This document shows, in pieces, positions 10,850-19,686 of a stretch of 56,950 bases of DNA. Below the pieces are notes generated by a model, which saw only the letters and a list, made by a program, of their open reading frames with translations, did not search any database and was not told the origin of the DNA. Each line of letters begins with the position of its first letter. Within the stretch, counting starts at the first letter, position 1. This DNA is from Propionibacteriaceae bacterium (GTDB lineage: Bacteria > Actinomycetota > Actinomycetes > Propionibacteriales > Propionibacteriaceae), in the NCBI GenBank assembly GCA_031271975.1, contig JAISUR010000005.1:1-56950 (forward strand). Reading direction: 5' to 3'. The position numbers and the translations under genes are program-made.

Positions 10850-11760
10850 TTTCGCTGGTCCGCGACGTCCCCCCGCAGCCGACCACGCGGCAGCCGATCT
10901 TGGCGATGCGTTCAGTCTCGCGGCGTTTCGGCTCCGTCCAGGCCCTCGACCAGGTGGACTTCGACATCTTCCCGCGCGAGATTGTGGCGGTGGTCGGCGA
11001 CAATGCCGCGGGCAAGTCAGTGCTCGCGAAGATGATCGCGGGCGTCTATCCGCCTGATTCGGGCGTCATTTACTGGGATGGGGTGCCCACAAACATCCCG
11101 AACCCGTCGGCGGCGCAGGATCTGGGGATCGCGACCGTTTTCCAGGAGTTGGCGCTCTGCGACAACATGACCATCGTCCAGAACCTGTTTCTGGGCCGGG
11201 AACTGAGCCGTTCGCTCGCCATTCGCGACAACTATATGGAAGAGGTCGCGCGCAACGTTTTCGCGGAGTTGGGCGCCAAGATGCCCCCGGTGCGCACGCC
11301 GGTCGCGGGTTTATCCGCGGGCCAGCGCCAGACCACGGCGATCGCCCGGGCAATGTTGGGTTCGCCGCGCGTGGTGGTGATGGACGAGCCGACGAGTTCG
11401 CTGTCGGTCACCCAGACCGCCGAGGTGCTCAACCTCATCGAACGTCTGCGCGACCTCGGCTACGGCATCATGTTCATCTCGCACACCATGTCGGACGTGC
11501 AGGCCGTGGCCGACCGCATCGTCGTCATGCGCCACGGCCGGATCAACGGTGAAGGGCTCATGGCCGAAGTGACCTACGAGGACATCATCGCGGCGATCAC
11601 CGGCGTGCCCAACGAGTTGACCCGAGCCACCAAAGCCCGCGGCCCCTTGCCGGCGCCCGTCGAGTTGACCACGCTGAACGCCCGGCTGCCCCTGCCCGAC
11701 CGGCTGCACACCAGCCAGCGGCAGGAGTTGCTTCACGACGGCACATACGACCGGCGCTGA
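10846..11760 (+). CDS. Orphan single-domain sugar-type ABC ATPase
   Basis: This protein of 304 residues has one nucleotide-binding domain (about 20-250) and a basic Pro-rich tail of some 45 residues. It resembles FrcA-type ATPases (VVGDNAAGKSVLAKMIAGVYPPDSG). The Walker A reads GDNAAGKS where GxNGAGKS is usual, and the signature is LSAGQRQ instead of LSGGQ. Walker B (VVVMDEPTSSLS) and the H-loop (FISHTM) are intact. No permease or binding protein is adjacent, and the gene is translationally coupled to the ROK gene. It may serve the mmsB permease as an alternative ATPase, or a distant permease, or have a regulatory role; none of these is shown. Confidence 0.85.
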   Translation: MISLVRDVPPQPTTRQPILAMRSVSRRFGSVQALDQVDFDIFPREIVAVVGDNAAGKSVLAKMIAGVYPPDSGVIYWDGVPTNIPNPSAAQDLGIATVFQELALCDNMTIVQNLFLGRELSRSLAIRDNYMEEVARNVFAELGAKMPPVRTPVAGLSAGQRQTTAIARAMLGSPRVVVMDEPTSSLSVTQTAEVLNLIERLRDLGYGIMFISHTMSDVQAVADRIVVMRHGRINGEGLMAEVTYEDIIAAITGVPNELTRATKARGPLPAPVELTTLNARLPLPDRLHTSQRQELLHDGTYDRR

Positions 11761-11784
11761 GGTCACCGGGCCAAGCGAAGCCGA

Positions 11785-11790
11785 TAGCAT
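11785..11790 (+). promoter_or_regulatory. Putative -10 element of the DUF917 gene
   Basis: TAGCAT followed by six bases and the ATG at 11797, with no Shine-Dalgarno. The identical TAGCAT-N6-ATG arrangement occurs at the PucR gene (14395). Confidence 0.5.
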
Positions 11791-11796
11791 GGGCCC

Positions 11797-12852
11797 ATGT
11801 GGACTCTCGGGGTCGAGGCGCTGGCCCAAATGGCCCTCGGTTCGCGGCTGTTCGGCGGCGGTGGCGGCGGAGACACGCTTGGCGCCCGCTTGGTCGCCCA
11901 TCAAGCGCTGGAGGACTGCGGCCAGGTGCGGGTGCTGCGCCCTGACGAGTTGGACCCGGACGCGCTGGTGGCCGGCGTCGTCGTCATCGGCACTCCGACG
12001 GTCTTGGTCGAAAAGCTTCCCTCGACAGACCAGCTCGCAGCGGTGGTGCGTGCCGAGGAGGCCAGGCTGGGACAGAAAATCGAAGCCTTGATCCCGGTCG
12101 TGATCGGCGGTATGGAACTGTTCTACCCAATTGCCGCCGCGGCGGCGCTCCACCTGCCCTGCTTGGACGCCGACGGTATGGGCCGCACGCTGCCGGTCAT
12201 TTCCATGACGACGTTCACGCTTGCCGGGGTGAACGTCGCCCCGCTGTGCTCCGCCGACGCCAAGGGCAACGTCATCTCGCTGGACACCGCCGACAACCGG
12301 CTCGCTGGCGCCATCGCCCGGCTGTCCGCCATGACCTTGGGCATGGCCAACGCGTGCGTGTGTTATCCGATGAGCGCGGCGACGGCTTGCCAGGTGTCGA
12401 TTCCCGGTTCGCTGACCCGCTGCCTCGAATTCGGCGGGTTGTTGGCGCAGGCGCAAGCGCAAGGCACTTTGGAGCCGGTGCTCGGCGCGTGCGGGGGCCG
12501 CGAACTGGGCGACGGCGTGGTGATCGCCGTGGACCGCAAGACCACATTCGGTTTCCCGAAGGGCTCGGTCACGTTGGAGTTGTTCGGCGGACAAGGCACG
12601 ATGCGGGTGGAGATGCAGAACGAGTTCCTGGTCGCCATCGTCGACGGGGAAGTGGTGGCCACGGTGCCTGATCTCATCAGTATCTTCGACATCAACGATC
12701 TGGAGCCGCTCTATACGGACGAGATTCAGGAAGGTCAGCGGGTGCGGGTGGCGGTCATGCCCTGTGCCCCGCAGTGGCGGCAACCTGGCATGGCTGACCT
12801 TGTCGGCCCGGCGGCTTTCGGTTACCACGTGGACCCGGTGGGGCAAGCATGA
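11797..12852 (+). CDS. DUF917 / S-Me-THD family protein
   Basis: This protein has 351 residues. Conserved DUF917 features are visible: LFGGGGGGDT near the N-terminus, the central IGTPTVLVEKLPS and ALIPVVIGGMELFYPIAAAAALHLPCLDADGMGR. A C-terminal beta-rich part ends in EGQRVRVAVMPCAPQWR. As I recall, Pfam now names the family S-Me-THD after S-methyl-thiohydantoin desulfurase activity, releasing the sulfur substituent to give a hydantoin. Members otherwise are known mainly as neighbours of hydantoinase/oxoprolinase genes. Here the gene overlaps the following hydantoinase-like gene by 4 bases (ATGA), indicating a joint function. The exact substrate is unknown. Confidence 0.85.
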   Translation: MWTLGVEALAQMALGSRLFGGGGGGDTLGARLVAHQALEDCGQVRVLRPDELDPDALVAGVVVIGTPTVLVEKLPSTDQLAAVVRAEEARLGQKIEALIPVVIGGMELFYPIAAAAALHLPCLDADGMGRTLPVISMTTFTLAGVNVAPLCSADAKGNVISLDTADNRLAGAIARLSAMTLGMANACVCYPMSAATACQVSIPGSLTRCLEFGGLLAQAQAQGTLEPVLGACGGRELGDGVVIAVDRKTTFGFPKGSVTLELFGGQGTMRVEMQNEFLVAIVDGEVVATVPDLISIFDINDLEPLYTDEIQEGQRVRVAVMPCAPQWRQPGMADLVGPAAFGYHVDPVGQA

Positions 12853-14387
12853 GCATTCGAATCGGCATCGACGTGGGGGGCACCAGCACCGACGCCGTCG
12901 CCGTGGACGCCGCCGACCGGCTGGTCGCCCATGCCAAGGCGGCCACCAGCCCGGAACCTTTCGACGGAATCGCGCAGGCCCTGGACGCGGTGTTGGCACA
13001 GGTCGACGCGTCCGAGGTCACCCACGCGATGCTGGGCACCACACACCTGACGAATGCGCTGCTGGAGCGCCGTTCGCTGTCCCGGGTGGGGGTCTTGCGG
13101 CTCTCGGCGCCCGCGGCCACCCAACCCCGTCCGGGAACCGGGTGGCCGCCCGAATTGGCCGCTGTCATAGGTCCGGTGGCGGTGGTGGGCGGCGGCTGCG
13201 AATACGACGGTTCGCTGATCGCCGAGTTGGACGAGAAGGCCGTGCGGACGTTCGCCGAATCCTGCGTCGGCAAGGTGGGCGCAGTGTCCGTGACGGGAGT
13301 GTTTTCGGCGGCGCATCCCGCACAAGAGACGCGCGCCGCCCAGATTGTTTCCGAAATCGTGGGCGTTCCCGTGTCGGAGAGCCACGTCGTGGGCGGGTTG
13401 AGCTTGATCCCGCGCGAGAACGCCACCATTCTCAACGCCGCCATCATCTCGGTGGCCCGCAATGTCATTGACGGTTTTCACCAGGCATTGCACGCCCGCG
13501 GGCTCAGTGTCGAGTCCTATCTCACGCAGAATGACGGAACCTTGATGGCCGCGGAAGCCGCCATCAGGTTCCCGCTGCTGACGGTCAACGCCGCCATGGC
13601 CAACTCCATGCGCGGCGCGAGCCGCCTTTCGGGGCTGGACGACGCGTTGGTGATCGACGTCGGCGGCACGACCGCGGACATGGGTTTGCTGGTGGACGGT
13701 TTCCCCAAGCAGCGGGTTCGCGGCACGGAGGTAGCCGGTATTCCCACTAATTTCCCGACCCCGCAGATCAGTTCCTTCGCGTTCGGCGGCGGTACGTTGG
13801 TCAAGACCAGTCCCGCCTTGGCGGTGGGACCGCAGTCGGTGGGCTACCGGGTCACGCAAGACGCGTTGATCGGCGGCGGCAGCCGGCTCACCTTGTCGGA
13901 TGTGTCGGCGGCGGCTGGCCGGGACGTGGGTTTCGGCGATGCGGCGCTGTCCGCCCAGATTCCCGCCGCGTTGGTGTCCGAGGCCATGGGCTGGGTGGAC
14001 CAGCAAGTGCGCCGCCTCGTCGAACGGCACCAAGTGCCGCAGGGCGGGTTGCCGCTGTTGGCGGTGGGCGGCGGGGCGCATCTGGTCGGGTCGGACATAC
14101 CGGGCGTCAGCCAAGTGATCCGCCCACCGCACAGCGCCCTGGCCAACGCGTATGGGGCCGCGATCGCGGAAGTCTCCGGTTCGGTCGACCGCGTCTACAA
14201 CTACGACCGCTTTGGGCGCGAGCACTGCTTGGACGCGGCGCAGGAGGCGGCTGTCGACGCCGCGATCCAGGCCGGGGCCAAACGCGGCCATGTGCGGGTC
14301 GCCGCCATCAAAGAAGTGCCGCTGACCTATGTGACCGGCCAGACCTGCCGCGTGCAAGTCAAGGCCACCGGCCCGTTGCGGGCCTGA
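12849..14387 (+). CDS. Short hydantoinase/oxoprolinase-family ATPase
   Basis: This protein has 512 residues, shorter than classical HyuA (about 680). It starts with the phosphate motif IGIDVGGTSTDAV of the hydantoinase/oxoprolinase N-terminal domain and has GTTHLTNALLER. A second actin-like motif, VIDVGGTTADMGLLVDG (about residue 273), and GGGTLVKTSPALAVGPQSVGYR follow. The family couples ATP hydrolysis to ring opening of hydantoins, 5-oxoproline or lactams. The long C-terminal region of HyuA is missing. This short form is the one usually paired with DUF917, to which it is translationally coupled here. Confidence 0.88.
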   Translation: MSIRIGIDVGGTSTDAVAVDAADRLVAHAKAATSPEPFDGIAQALDAVLAQVDASEVTHAMLGTTHLTNALLERRSLSRVGVLRLSAPAATQPRPGTGWPPELAAVIGPVAVVGGGCEYDGSLIAELDEKAVRTFAESCVGKVGAVSVTGVFSAAHPAQETRAAQIVSEIVGVPVSESHVVGGLSLIPRENATILNAAIISVARNVIDGFHQALHARGLSVESYLTQNDGTLMAAEAAIRFPLLTVNAAMANSMRGASRLSGLDDALVIDVGGTTADMGLLVDGFPKQRVRGTEVAGIPTNFPTPQISSFAFGGGTLVKTSPALAVGPQSVGYRVTQDALIGGGSRLTLSDVSAAAGRDVGFGDAALSAQIPAALVSEAMGWVDQQVRRLVERHQVPQGGLPLLAVGGGAHLVGSDIPGVSQVIRPPHSALANAYGAAIAEVSGSVDRVYNYDRFGREHCLDAAQEAAVDAAIQAGAKRGHVRVAAIKEVPLTYVTGQTCRVQVKATGPLRA

Positions 14388-14394
14388 GGGAGGA

Positions 14395-14400
14395 TAGCAT
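14395..14400 (+). promoter_or_regulatory. Putative -10 element of the PucR-type regulator gene
   Basis: TAGCAT then six bases then the ATG at 14407. A GGGAGGA lies just before it, but too far from the start (about 13 nt) for a good ribosome binding site. The regulator may have its own leaderless promoter inside the cluster. Confidence 0.45.
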
Positions 14401-14406
14401 CGCGCC

Positions 14407-15981
14407 ATGGCTGGTCAATGGGTGCTGGATGGGACCGCTACGGTCCGCCAAGTGTTAGCCCTGGGTCCGCTGCTCCCAGCCAAACTGCTCGCCGGCGAAG
14501 CCGCCCTGGATCGGCCGGTTTCGAAAGTGCGCCCGCTTCCCAGGCGCCGTGAGGCCAGCGGCGAATACCGCGATACCGCCATCGTCGCGGACGGGGCTGA
14601 CTTCGCCGAAAACGACTACCTCATCGACTTGGCCTTGCGCTGGATGGGCGAAGAAGGCGCGCCGCTGTTGGTGTTGGTCTCCGGCCAGCTCAGCCCCTCG
14701 GTGTCGCCCAGGCGGCTCGCCGACCGGCTGGGCGTCGCCCTGGCGACAGTCGACGGCAGCCTGCTGGAGGTGATCGACGTCGTCCGCGAGTCTGTCGAAG
14801 CTCCCAACCGCCAGGTCGCACAGGTTGTCGTGGAATTGGCGGATCGCTTGGAAAGGCTCGGGAAGGATCAGGGCATCGACAAGGTGTTGGCTTTGGTCGA
14901 CGCGGCTCTCGGCGCCACATCCGTCTTGGTCGACGGCGACGGGCAGGCGGTGGTTGGGCCGGTTTTGCAGCCGCCGGTCACATCGCAGGCGCTGCAGGGA
15001 CAGCCGGTGTACGACAGCCGCCGTGAGTTTGCGCGGCTGACGTCGCCCATCTGGGTGGCCGGAGAACATGCCAGGTATTGGCTCGTCATCCAGTTGCCGT
15101 CGCCGACGCCGGCCGGGCGGCAAGCCATCACCCGCGTGGCCCAGTTGGCAGGGGGCCAAGTGGCGGTGCGACTCGCCTCCGAACTGCTGCGGCGAGAACG
15201 GCAGTCGCGGGCGGCGTTCGGGGTCCTGGAAACCATACTCTCTCTGGCGGACGTGCCTGACGCCGCGTTGTTGCGGCAGATTGACGCCTTGGGTTGGCGG
15301 GTGGATGGCTGGTGCGGGGCGGTCCAAGTGCGGGCGGAGGACGCCGACCCGGCCACGGTGATGTCGTGGACCCAGCCGCTGCGGGCTCGTCTCACCGAGG
15401 CCGGACTGCGCGGCCCGCTGGTGGAGCGTCCCGATGGCTGGGTTTGGTGGGAGACGCGGGACTTGGCCCGCGAGCCCGCTGATGTGGACACGTTGGCCAA
15501 TCGTTGGCGCTCCGCGCTGGCGGGTTTCCAGAGCGCCCGGCCTGGCCTGCGCATGCAGGTCGGCTTGGGCTGTGCCTACCCGCACCTTGAAGGGTTGCGC
15601 AAGTCGCTGTCCGAAGCCGCGGACGCCGCCCTGATCGCCCAAACCGACGGCGGAGAATTGACGCTGCGCTACTACGGCGACTTGGGCATTCAACGCCTGC
15701 TCGCCCGGTTCATCACGACCGCTGAATTCCTCGACTTCGCGGGGATCTTGCTGCGCCCGGTGCTCGAATCGCGGCATTCGGGGGAGCTGCTGGAGACGTT
15801 GGAGGCGTTTCTGGATTGCGAATCGTCGGTCACCTCGACGGCCGAAGCGTTGGACCTGCATCGCAATACCGTCATGCGGCGGGTCGCCCGGCTCAAGGAG
15901 TTGCTCGGCGCGGAGTTGGACGACCCGGACGGCAGGCTCGCACTGCAGCTCGCTTGTCGAGTGGTCAATCTGAACACCTAG
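14407..15981 (+). CDS. PucR-family transcriptional regulator
   Basis: This protein has 524 residues. The N-terminal PucR sensor-like domain (about 10-130; TVRQVLALGPLLPAKLLAGEAALDRPVSKV) is followed by a GGDEF-like/CdaR middle region. The C-terminal PucR helix-turn-helix (about 460-520) reads SVTSTAEALDLHRNTVMRRVARLKELLG. Characterised members control purine, allantoin and related nitrogen catabolism, often as activators responding to a pathway intermediate. Lying between the DUF917/hydantoinase pair and the ABC-hyuAB genes, it most likely regulates both sides. The downstream 168-bp spacer is the best place for its operator. Confidence 0.9.
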   Translation: MAGQWVLDGTATVRQVLALGPLLPAKLLAGEAALDRPVSKVRPLPRRREASGEYRDTAIVADGADFAENDYLIDLALRWMGEEGAPLLVLVSGQLSPSVSPRRLADRLGVALATVDGSLLEVIDVVRESVEAPNRQVAQVVVELADRLERLGKDQGIDKVLALVDAALGATSVLVDGDGQAVVGPVLQPPVTSQALQGQPVYDSRREFARLTSPIWVAGEHARYWLVIQLPSPTPAGRQAITRVAQLAGGQVAVRLASELLRRERQSRAAFGVLETILSLADVPDAALLRQIDALGWRVDGWCGAVQVRAEDADPATVMSWTQPLRARLTEAGLRGPLVERPDGWVWWETRDLAREPADVDTLANRWRSALAGFQSARPGLRMQVGLGCAYPHLEGLRKSLSEAADAALIAQTDGGELTLRYYGDLGIQRLLARFITTAEFLDFAGILLRPVLESRHSGELLETLEAFLDCESSVTSTAEALDLHRNTVMRRVARLKELLGAELDDPDGRLALQLACRVVNLNT

Positions 15982-16084
15982 AGGTGAGCCTGGCCGATCT
16001 GTTCCAGTTTTGGATCAGTTGTGCGACAAGCATGTTACGGCAGGCAGCTTTTGGTTCAATTCGCATAAGCAACGACCAATCAGT

Positions 16085-16097
16085 GTGCAATGTGCAC
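16085..16097 (+). promoter_or_regulatory. Operator candidate upstream of the ribose-type transporter operon
   Basis: A perfect 5-bp inverted repeat, GTGCA-ATG-TGCAC, lies 53 nt before the binding-protein start. A -35-like TTGACG follows at 16100-16105, and a TTGGTT core occurs at 16051-16056. The spacer 15982-16149 is AT-richer than its surroundings. Assignment to PucR rests on position only. Confidence 0.35.
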
Positions 16098-16149
16098 CAT
16101 TGACGTTCTCTACTCTTGTCCCAAACCTGTTTGTCTTGAAGGAGGATAA

Positions 16150-17169
16150 ATGAGGACCGCCAGAATCGCCGCCGCAGCGGCCGTGGCCTCCCTAGCCCTG
16201 TTGGCCAGTTGTACCACTTCGTCCACCACAGCCCCGACCGCCGAAACGACTACTCCAGCCGGCGAGTCGACCGAGAAAATCTCCATCGCCTTCTTCGGCG
16301 CGGCCAAAGCGAATTCCTTCGCGAACGCCGTCTGGGCGGGCATCCAAACCTATGCCGCTGAGATCGGCGCCGACGCCGAGTTCTTCGACGGCGAATTCAA
16401 CGCCGAGAAGCAGGTCCAGCAAGTCCAAGACGCCAACACCTCCGGCAAGTACCAGGTCTATGTGATCGGAGCCAATGACGGCGCCGCACTCATTCCGGCC
16501 GTCGAGCAGGCCGTCTCTCAAGGCATCAAGGTGGTCGCCGCGGACTTCCCCGTCGGCACCGCCTACGACACGTACCAGGCCCAGGTGGAAGGCACCTTCG
16601 CCATCGTGGACGCGCCCACCACCAATGGCGACTATCTCGGCAAGCTCGGCCTGGGCGCCTGTGAGAAGCTGGCCGTCGACCCGTGCCAGGTCGCGTACCT
16701 GCAGGGCAACGCCACGCTGCCGCTGGACAACGCCCGCACCCAGCACGTCGTCGACACGCTGACCGCTGGCGGGATCACCGAGATCTACTCGAATCTGCAG
16801 GGCGGATACACCCAAGACGAGGGCCGCAAGGCCGGGCAGGACTTGCTCCAGGCCCATCCCGACGTGGACGTCATCATCGGCTCCACGCAGGCCATTCTGG
16901 GTGTCGAACCGCTCGTCGACACGTCCAAGGTGATGCTGGTCGGCAACGGCGGCTCGCGCCAGGCCGTGGCTGCCGTGCAAGAGGGCAAGTGGTTCGGCAT
17001 CTACTACTACGACGTTGAAGAGACCGGTTATCTGGCCGCGCAAATGGGCGCGAAGGCTTATTTCGGCGAGACGGTCGAGTCTTCCATCGACATCGCCGGG
17101 CTCGACTCCACGCGCACCTACGGCGACGCCGCGAATCTGGAAGGAATCACCGGCACGTTCGACGACTGA
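16150..17169 (+). CDS. Ribose-type ABC substrate-binding lipoprotein
   Basis: This protein has 339 residues, with a lipoprotein signal ending LLASC (Cys21) and a Thr-rich linker. A periplasmic-binding type I (RbsB-like) fold begins at ISIAFFGAAKANSFANAVWAGIQ. Later features are VIGANDGAALIPAVEQAVSQGIKVVAADFPVG and VDVIIGSTQAILGVEPL. Proteins of this class bind sugars, but also nucleosides, autoinducer-2 and other small polar rings. Its placement with hyuAB and PucR argues for a cyclic nitrogen compound rather than a plain sugar. The start is fixed by a strong AAGGAGGA site 4-5 nt upstream. It heads the operon running to 24636. Confidence 0.88.
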   Translation: MRTARIAAAAAVASLALLASCTTSSTTAPTAETTTPAGESTEKISIAFFGAAKANSFANAVWAGIQTYAAEIGADAEFFDGEFNAEKQVQQVQDANTSGKYQVYVIGANDGAALIPAVEQAVSQGIKVVAADFPVGTAYDTYQAQVEGTFAIVDAPTTNGDYLGKLGLGACEKLAVDPCQVAYLQGNATLPLDNARTQHVVDTLTAGGITEIYSNLQGGYTQDEGRKAGQDLLQAHPDVDVIIGSTQAILGVEPLVDTSKVMLVGNGGSRQAVAAVQEGKWFGIYYYDVEETGYLAAQMGAKAYFGETVESSIDIAGLDSTRTYGDAANLEGITGTFDD

Positions 17170-17177
17170 GCCCCCTG

Positions 17178-18701
17178 ATGAGTGACACACCGTTCCTGAG
17201 TGTCCGGAGTCTGCGGAAGTCCTACGCCCGCAACGTGGTCTTGCACGATGTGGACTTGGACTTCCGCCCCGGACGCGTCTACGGCCTGCTGGGCGAGAAT
17301 GGCGCCGGCAAGTCGACCCTCGCCAAGATCGTCTCCGGGCTCATCGAAGCCGACTCGGGGACGGTCGAGGTTGAGGGTCAGGCCCGTCATTTCAAAGCCC
17401 CCAAGGACGCTTTGGCGCAAGGGATTTCGATCATCACTCAGGAGCAAACCTTGGCGTTGGACCGCTCCGCCGCGGAAAATGTCTTTTCCGGCAATCTTCC
17501 GCAGCGGGCGGGCTTCGTCAAGGAAAAGGAACTGCGCGGCGAGTTCGCCCGAGTTGCCGGCAAGCTGGGATTCTCCGACATCGCGGCTGCGACCGTCGTC
17601 AAGACGCTTTCGATAGCGAAACGCCAACAGGTGGAAATCATGCGGGCGCTGGCTCGCGGCTCGCGCCTGATCATCATGGACGAGCCAACCGCGATCTTGT
17701 CCACGGTCGAAACCCAGCAACTGCTGCAACTGATCCGCCGCCTCGCCGACGAAGGCCTGGTCATCCTGCTCATCTCGCACTTCTTGGAGGACGTGCTCTC
17801 GGTGGCCGACGACGTGGTGGTGCTCCGCGACGGCGCGGTAACGTACTTCGGCCCGGCGACAGGGCAAACGCCCCGCTCGTTGACGGAGCATATGGTCGGC
17901 CGGGTCATCGATTTTGAGCACCAGCGGCCCGCCCCGCTGTCAGAGCATGCTCCCGTGCGCCTCCGGGTTGAAGGCTTACGGCGGGCGGATGGGATCGGCC
18001 CAGTGTCTCTGACGATCCGGGCTGGGGAGATCGTTGGCATGGCCGGGTTGATCGGCTCTGGGCGCACCGAGGTGGCGCGCGCCATCTTCGGAGCCGATCC
18101 GAAGGTGGCCGGCACGGTGACGGTGGACGACGTGGAGATCGCCCACGCGTCGCCCCGCGTCAGCGTGCGCCATGGCCTGGGCATGGTGTGCGAGAACCGC
18201 AAAGAGCAGGGGCTTTCCCTGATCCACTCCATCCGCGACAACGATTCGATTGTGGTGCGCGACCGGTTCGCGCGGTTCGGTTTCCGGACGGTGCGGGCCG
18301 AGAAGGCCGCCGTGCGCGCGGTAGTGGAACGCACGGACGTCAAGTGCCGCTCTATGGAGCAGCCGATCTGGCAGCTTTCGGGCGGCAACCAGCAGAAGGT
18401 GCTCTTCGCCAAGTGGATGATGGCGGAGCCCAAAGTGCTGATCGTGGACGAGCCCACCCGCGGCGTGGACGTGGGCGCCAAGGCGCAGATCTACGACATC
18501 ATCGCCGACTTGGCCGCCCAAGGGGTGGCGATTCTGATCATCTCATCCGAGATCGAGGAGGTGATGGGCCTGTCCCATCGCCTGTTGGTCATGCGCCGCG
18601 GGCAGTTGGTGCGGGAGTTCGCCTGGGGTGAGGCGAGCCGGGCCGAAGTCATCGCGGCTGCGTTCGGAGACTACGACAACGATGGAGGAAGCAATGGCTG
18701 A
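17178..18701 (+). CDS. Ribose-type ABC transporter ATPase, two nucleotide-binding domains
   Basis: This protein has 507 residues. NBD1 has [10 protein letters not shown], a divergent signature LSIAKRQQVEIMRAL and LIIMDEPTAILS. NBD2 has AGLIGSGRTE, the ENRKEQG motif, [14 protein letters not shown] and VLIVDEPTRGVDVGAK. This is the RbsA/XylG architecture with a degenerate second Walker A. It begins 8 nt after the binding-protein stop with little Shine-Dalgarno, so it probably depends on coupled translation. Its 3' end overlaps the permease start by 8 bases. Confidence 0.92.
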   Translation: MSDTPFLSVRSLRKSYARNVVLHDVDLDFRPGRVYGLLGENGAGKSTLAKIVSGLIEADSGTVEVEGQARHFKAPKDALAQGISIITQEQTLALDRSAAENVFSGNLPQRAGFVKEKELRGEFARVAGKLGFSDIAAATVVKTLSIAKRQQVEIMRALARGSRLIIMDEPTAILSTVETQQLLQLIRRLADEGLVILLISHFLEDVLSVADDVVVLRDGAVTYFGPATGQTPRSLTEHMVGRVIDFEHQRPAPLSEHAPVRLRVEGLRRADGIGPVSLTIRAGEIVGMAGLIGSGRTEVARAIFGADPKVAGTVTVDDVEIAHASPRVSVRHGLGMVCENRKEQGLSLIHSIRDNDSIVVRDRFARFGFRTVRAEKAAVRAVVERTDVKCRSMEQPIWQLSGGNQQKVLFAKWMMAEPKVLIVDEPTRGVDVGAKAQIYDIIADLAAQGVAILIISSEIEEVMGLSHRLLVMRRGQLVREFAWGEASRAEVIAAAFGDYDNDGGSNG

Positions 18702-19644
18702 GCACAAAGGCCTGTTGCGGCAGCGGTCCAGGGATTTCGGCATCGTGTTCGCCGCGGTGGTGCTGGTGGTGGTGCTCTCGTTGAGCACGAGCACGTTCCT
18801 CTCCGTGGCGAACATGGTCAACCTGCTCGACCAGATCATCGTGGTTGGGATCTTGGCGTGCGCCGTCACCGTCCCAATGATCGCAGGCGTGTTCGACCTC
18901 TCGATGAGCGCGATCGCGGCGTTGAGCGCCATCATCGCCATCCACACGATCAACGCTTTTGGCTTGCCGGCGGGGTTGTTGGCTTCGGTCGGCACGGGCG
19001 CGCTGCTCGGACTGTTCAACGGCGTGATGGTCACCTACGCGCGGGTCAATTCGTTTATCGCCACGCTCGCCTCGTCGATGGTGTTCGTGGGCCTGGCCAC
19101 CGTCATCACGGATGGGCAGATCGTCAAGTCCGACGACGCTTCGCTGCAACTGCTCTCGCGGCCATCGGGCTTCCTCGGCATCACTTGGGGTACCTACGTC
19201 TTCATCGCGATCGCCATCCTCACCGGCATTTTGATTGCGAAAACCATCTACGGCCGCGCCTTGTACGCCGTCGGCGGCAACGCGGCGGCCGCAACCCTGT
19301 CCGGCATTTCGGTCGTCCGCACGCACATCACCGCTTTCATGATTTCCGGTGCGCTGTCAGCTGTCGCCGGATTGGTGCTGGCGTCACGCGCGTTGTCTGC
19401 CCAACCTGCGACTGGCCAGGGGTTGGAATTCACCGCTATCGCCGCCGCGGTGATCGGCGGGGTCTCGCTCAACGGCGGCGCCGGCGCCATCTGGCGTTCC
19501 GTGCTGGGTGTCTTCTTGTTGCAGTTGATCGGCAATGGCTTCAACCTGCTGGGCGCGCCCACTATCTTCCAGAAAGTGGTGCAAGGGGCGTTGATCCTCT
19601 TCGCCGTGTCCCTCGACCAGTTCTTGCGGGCCCGCGACACGTAG
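18694..19644 (+). CDS. Ribose-type ABC transporter permease
   Basis: This 316-residue BPD_transp_2-family permease has eight to ten membrane segments. It carries the family loop AVTVPMIAGVFDLSMSAIAALSAI, a variant of the usual GGIDLSVGS. The C-terminal block EFTAIAAAVIGGVSLNGGAGAIWRSVLG is also typical. The start is placed at MAEHKGLL because GGAGGA lies 4-5 nt before that ATG. It completes the importer formed with the two preceding genes. Confidence 0.9.
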   Translation: MAEHKGLLRQRSRDFGIVFAAVVLVVVLSLSTSTFLSVANMVNLLDQIIVVGILACAVTVPMIAGVFDLSMSAIAALSAIIAIHTINAFGLPAGLLASVGTGALLGLFNGVMVTYARVNSFIATLASSMVFVGLATVITDGQIVKSDDASLQLLSRPSGFLGITWGTYVFIAIAILTGILIAKTIYGRALYAVGGNAAAATLSGISVVRTHITAFMISGALSAVAGLVLASRALSAQPATGQGLEFTAIAAAVIGGVSLNGGAGAIWRSVLGVFLLQLIGNGFNLLGAPTIFQKVVQGALILFAVSLDQFLRARDT

Positions 19645-19686
19645 CCGCTGGCTTCAGCAACCCACCCGCTCCAAGAAAGGAAACAC

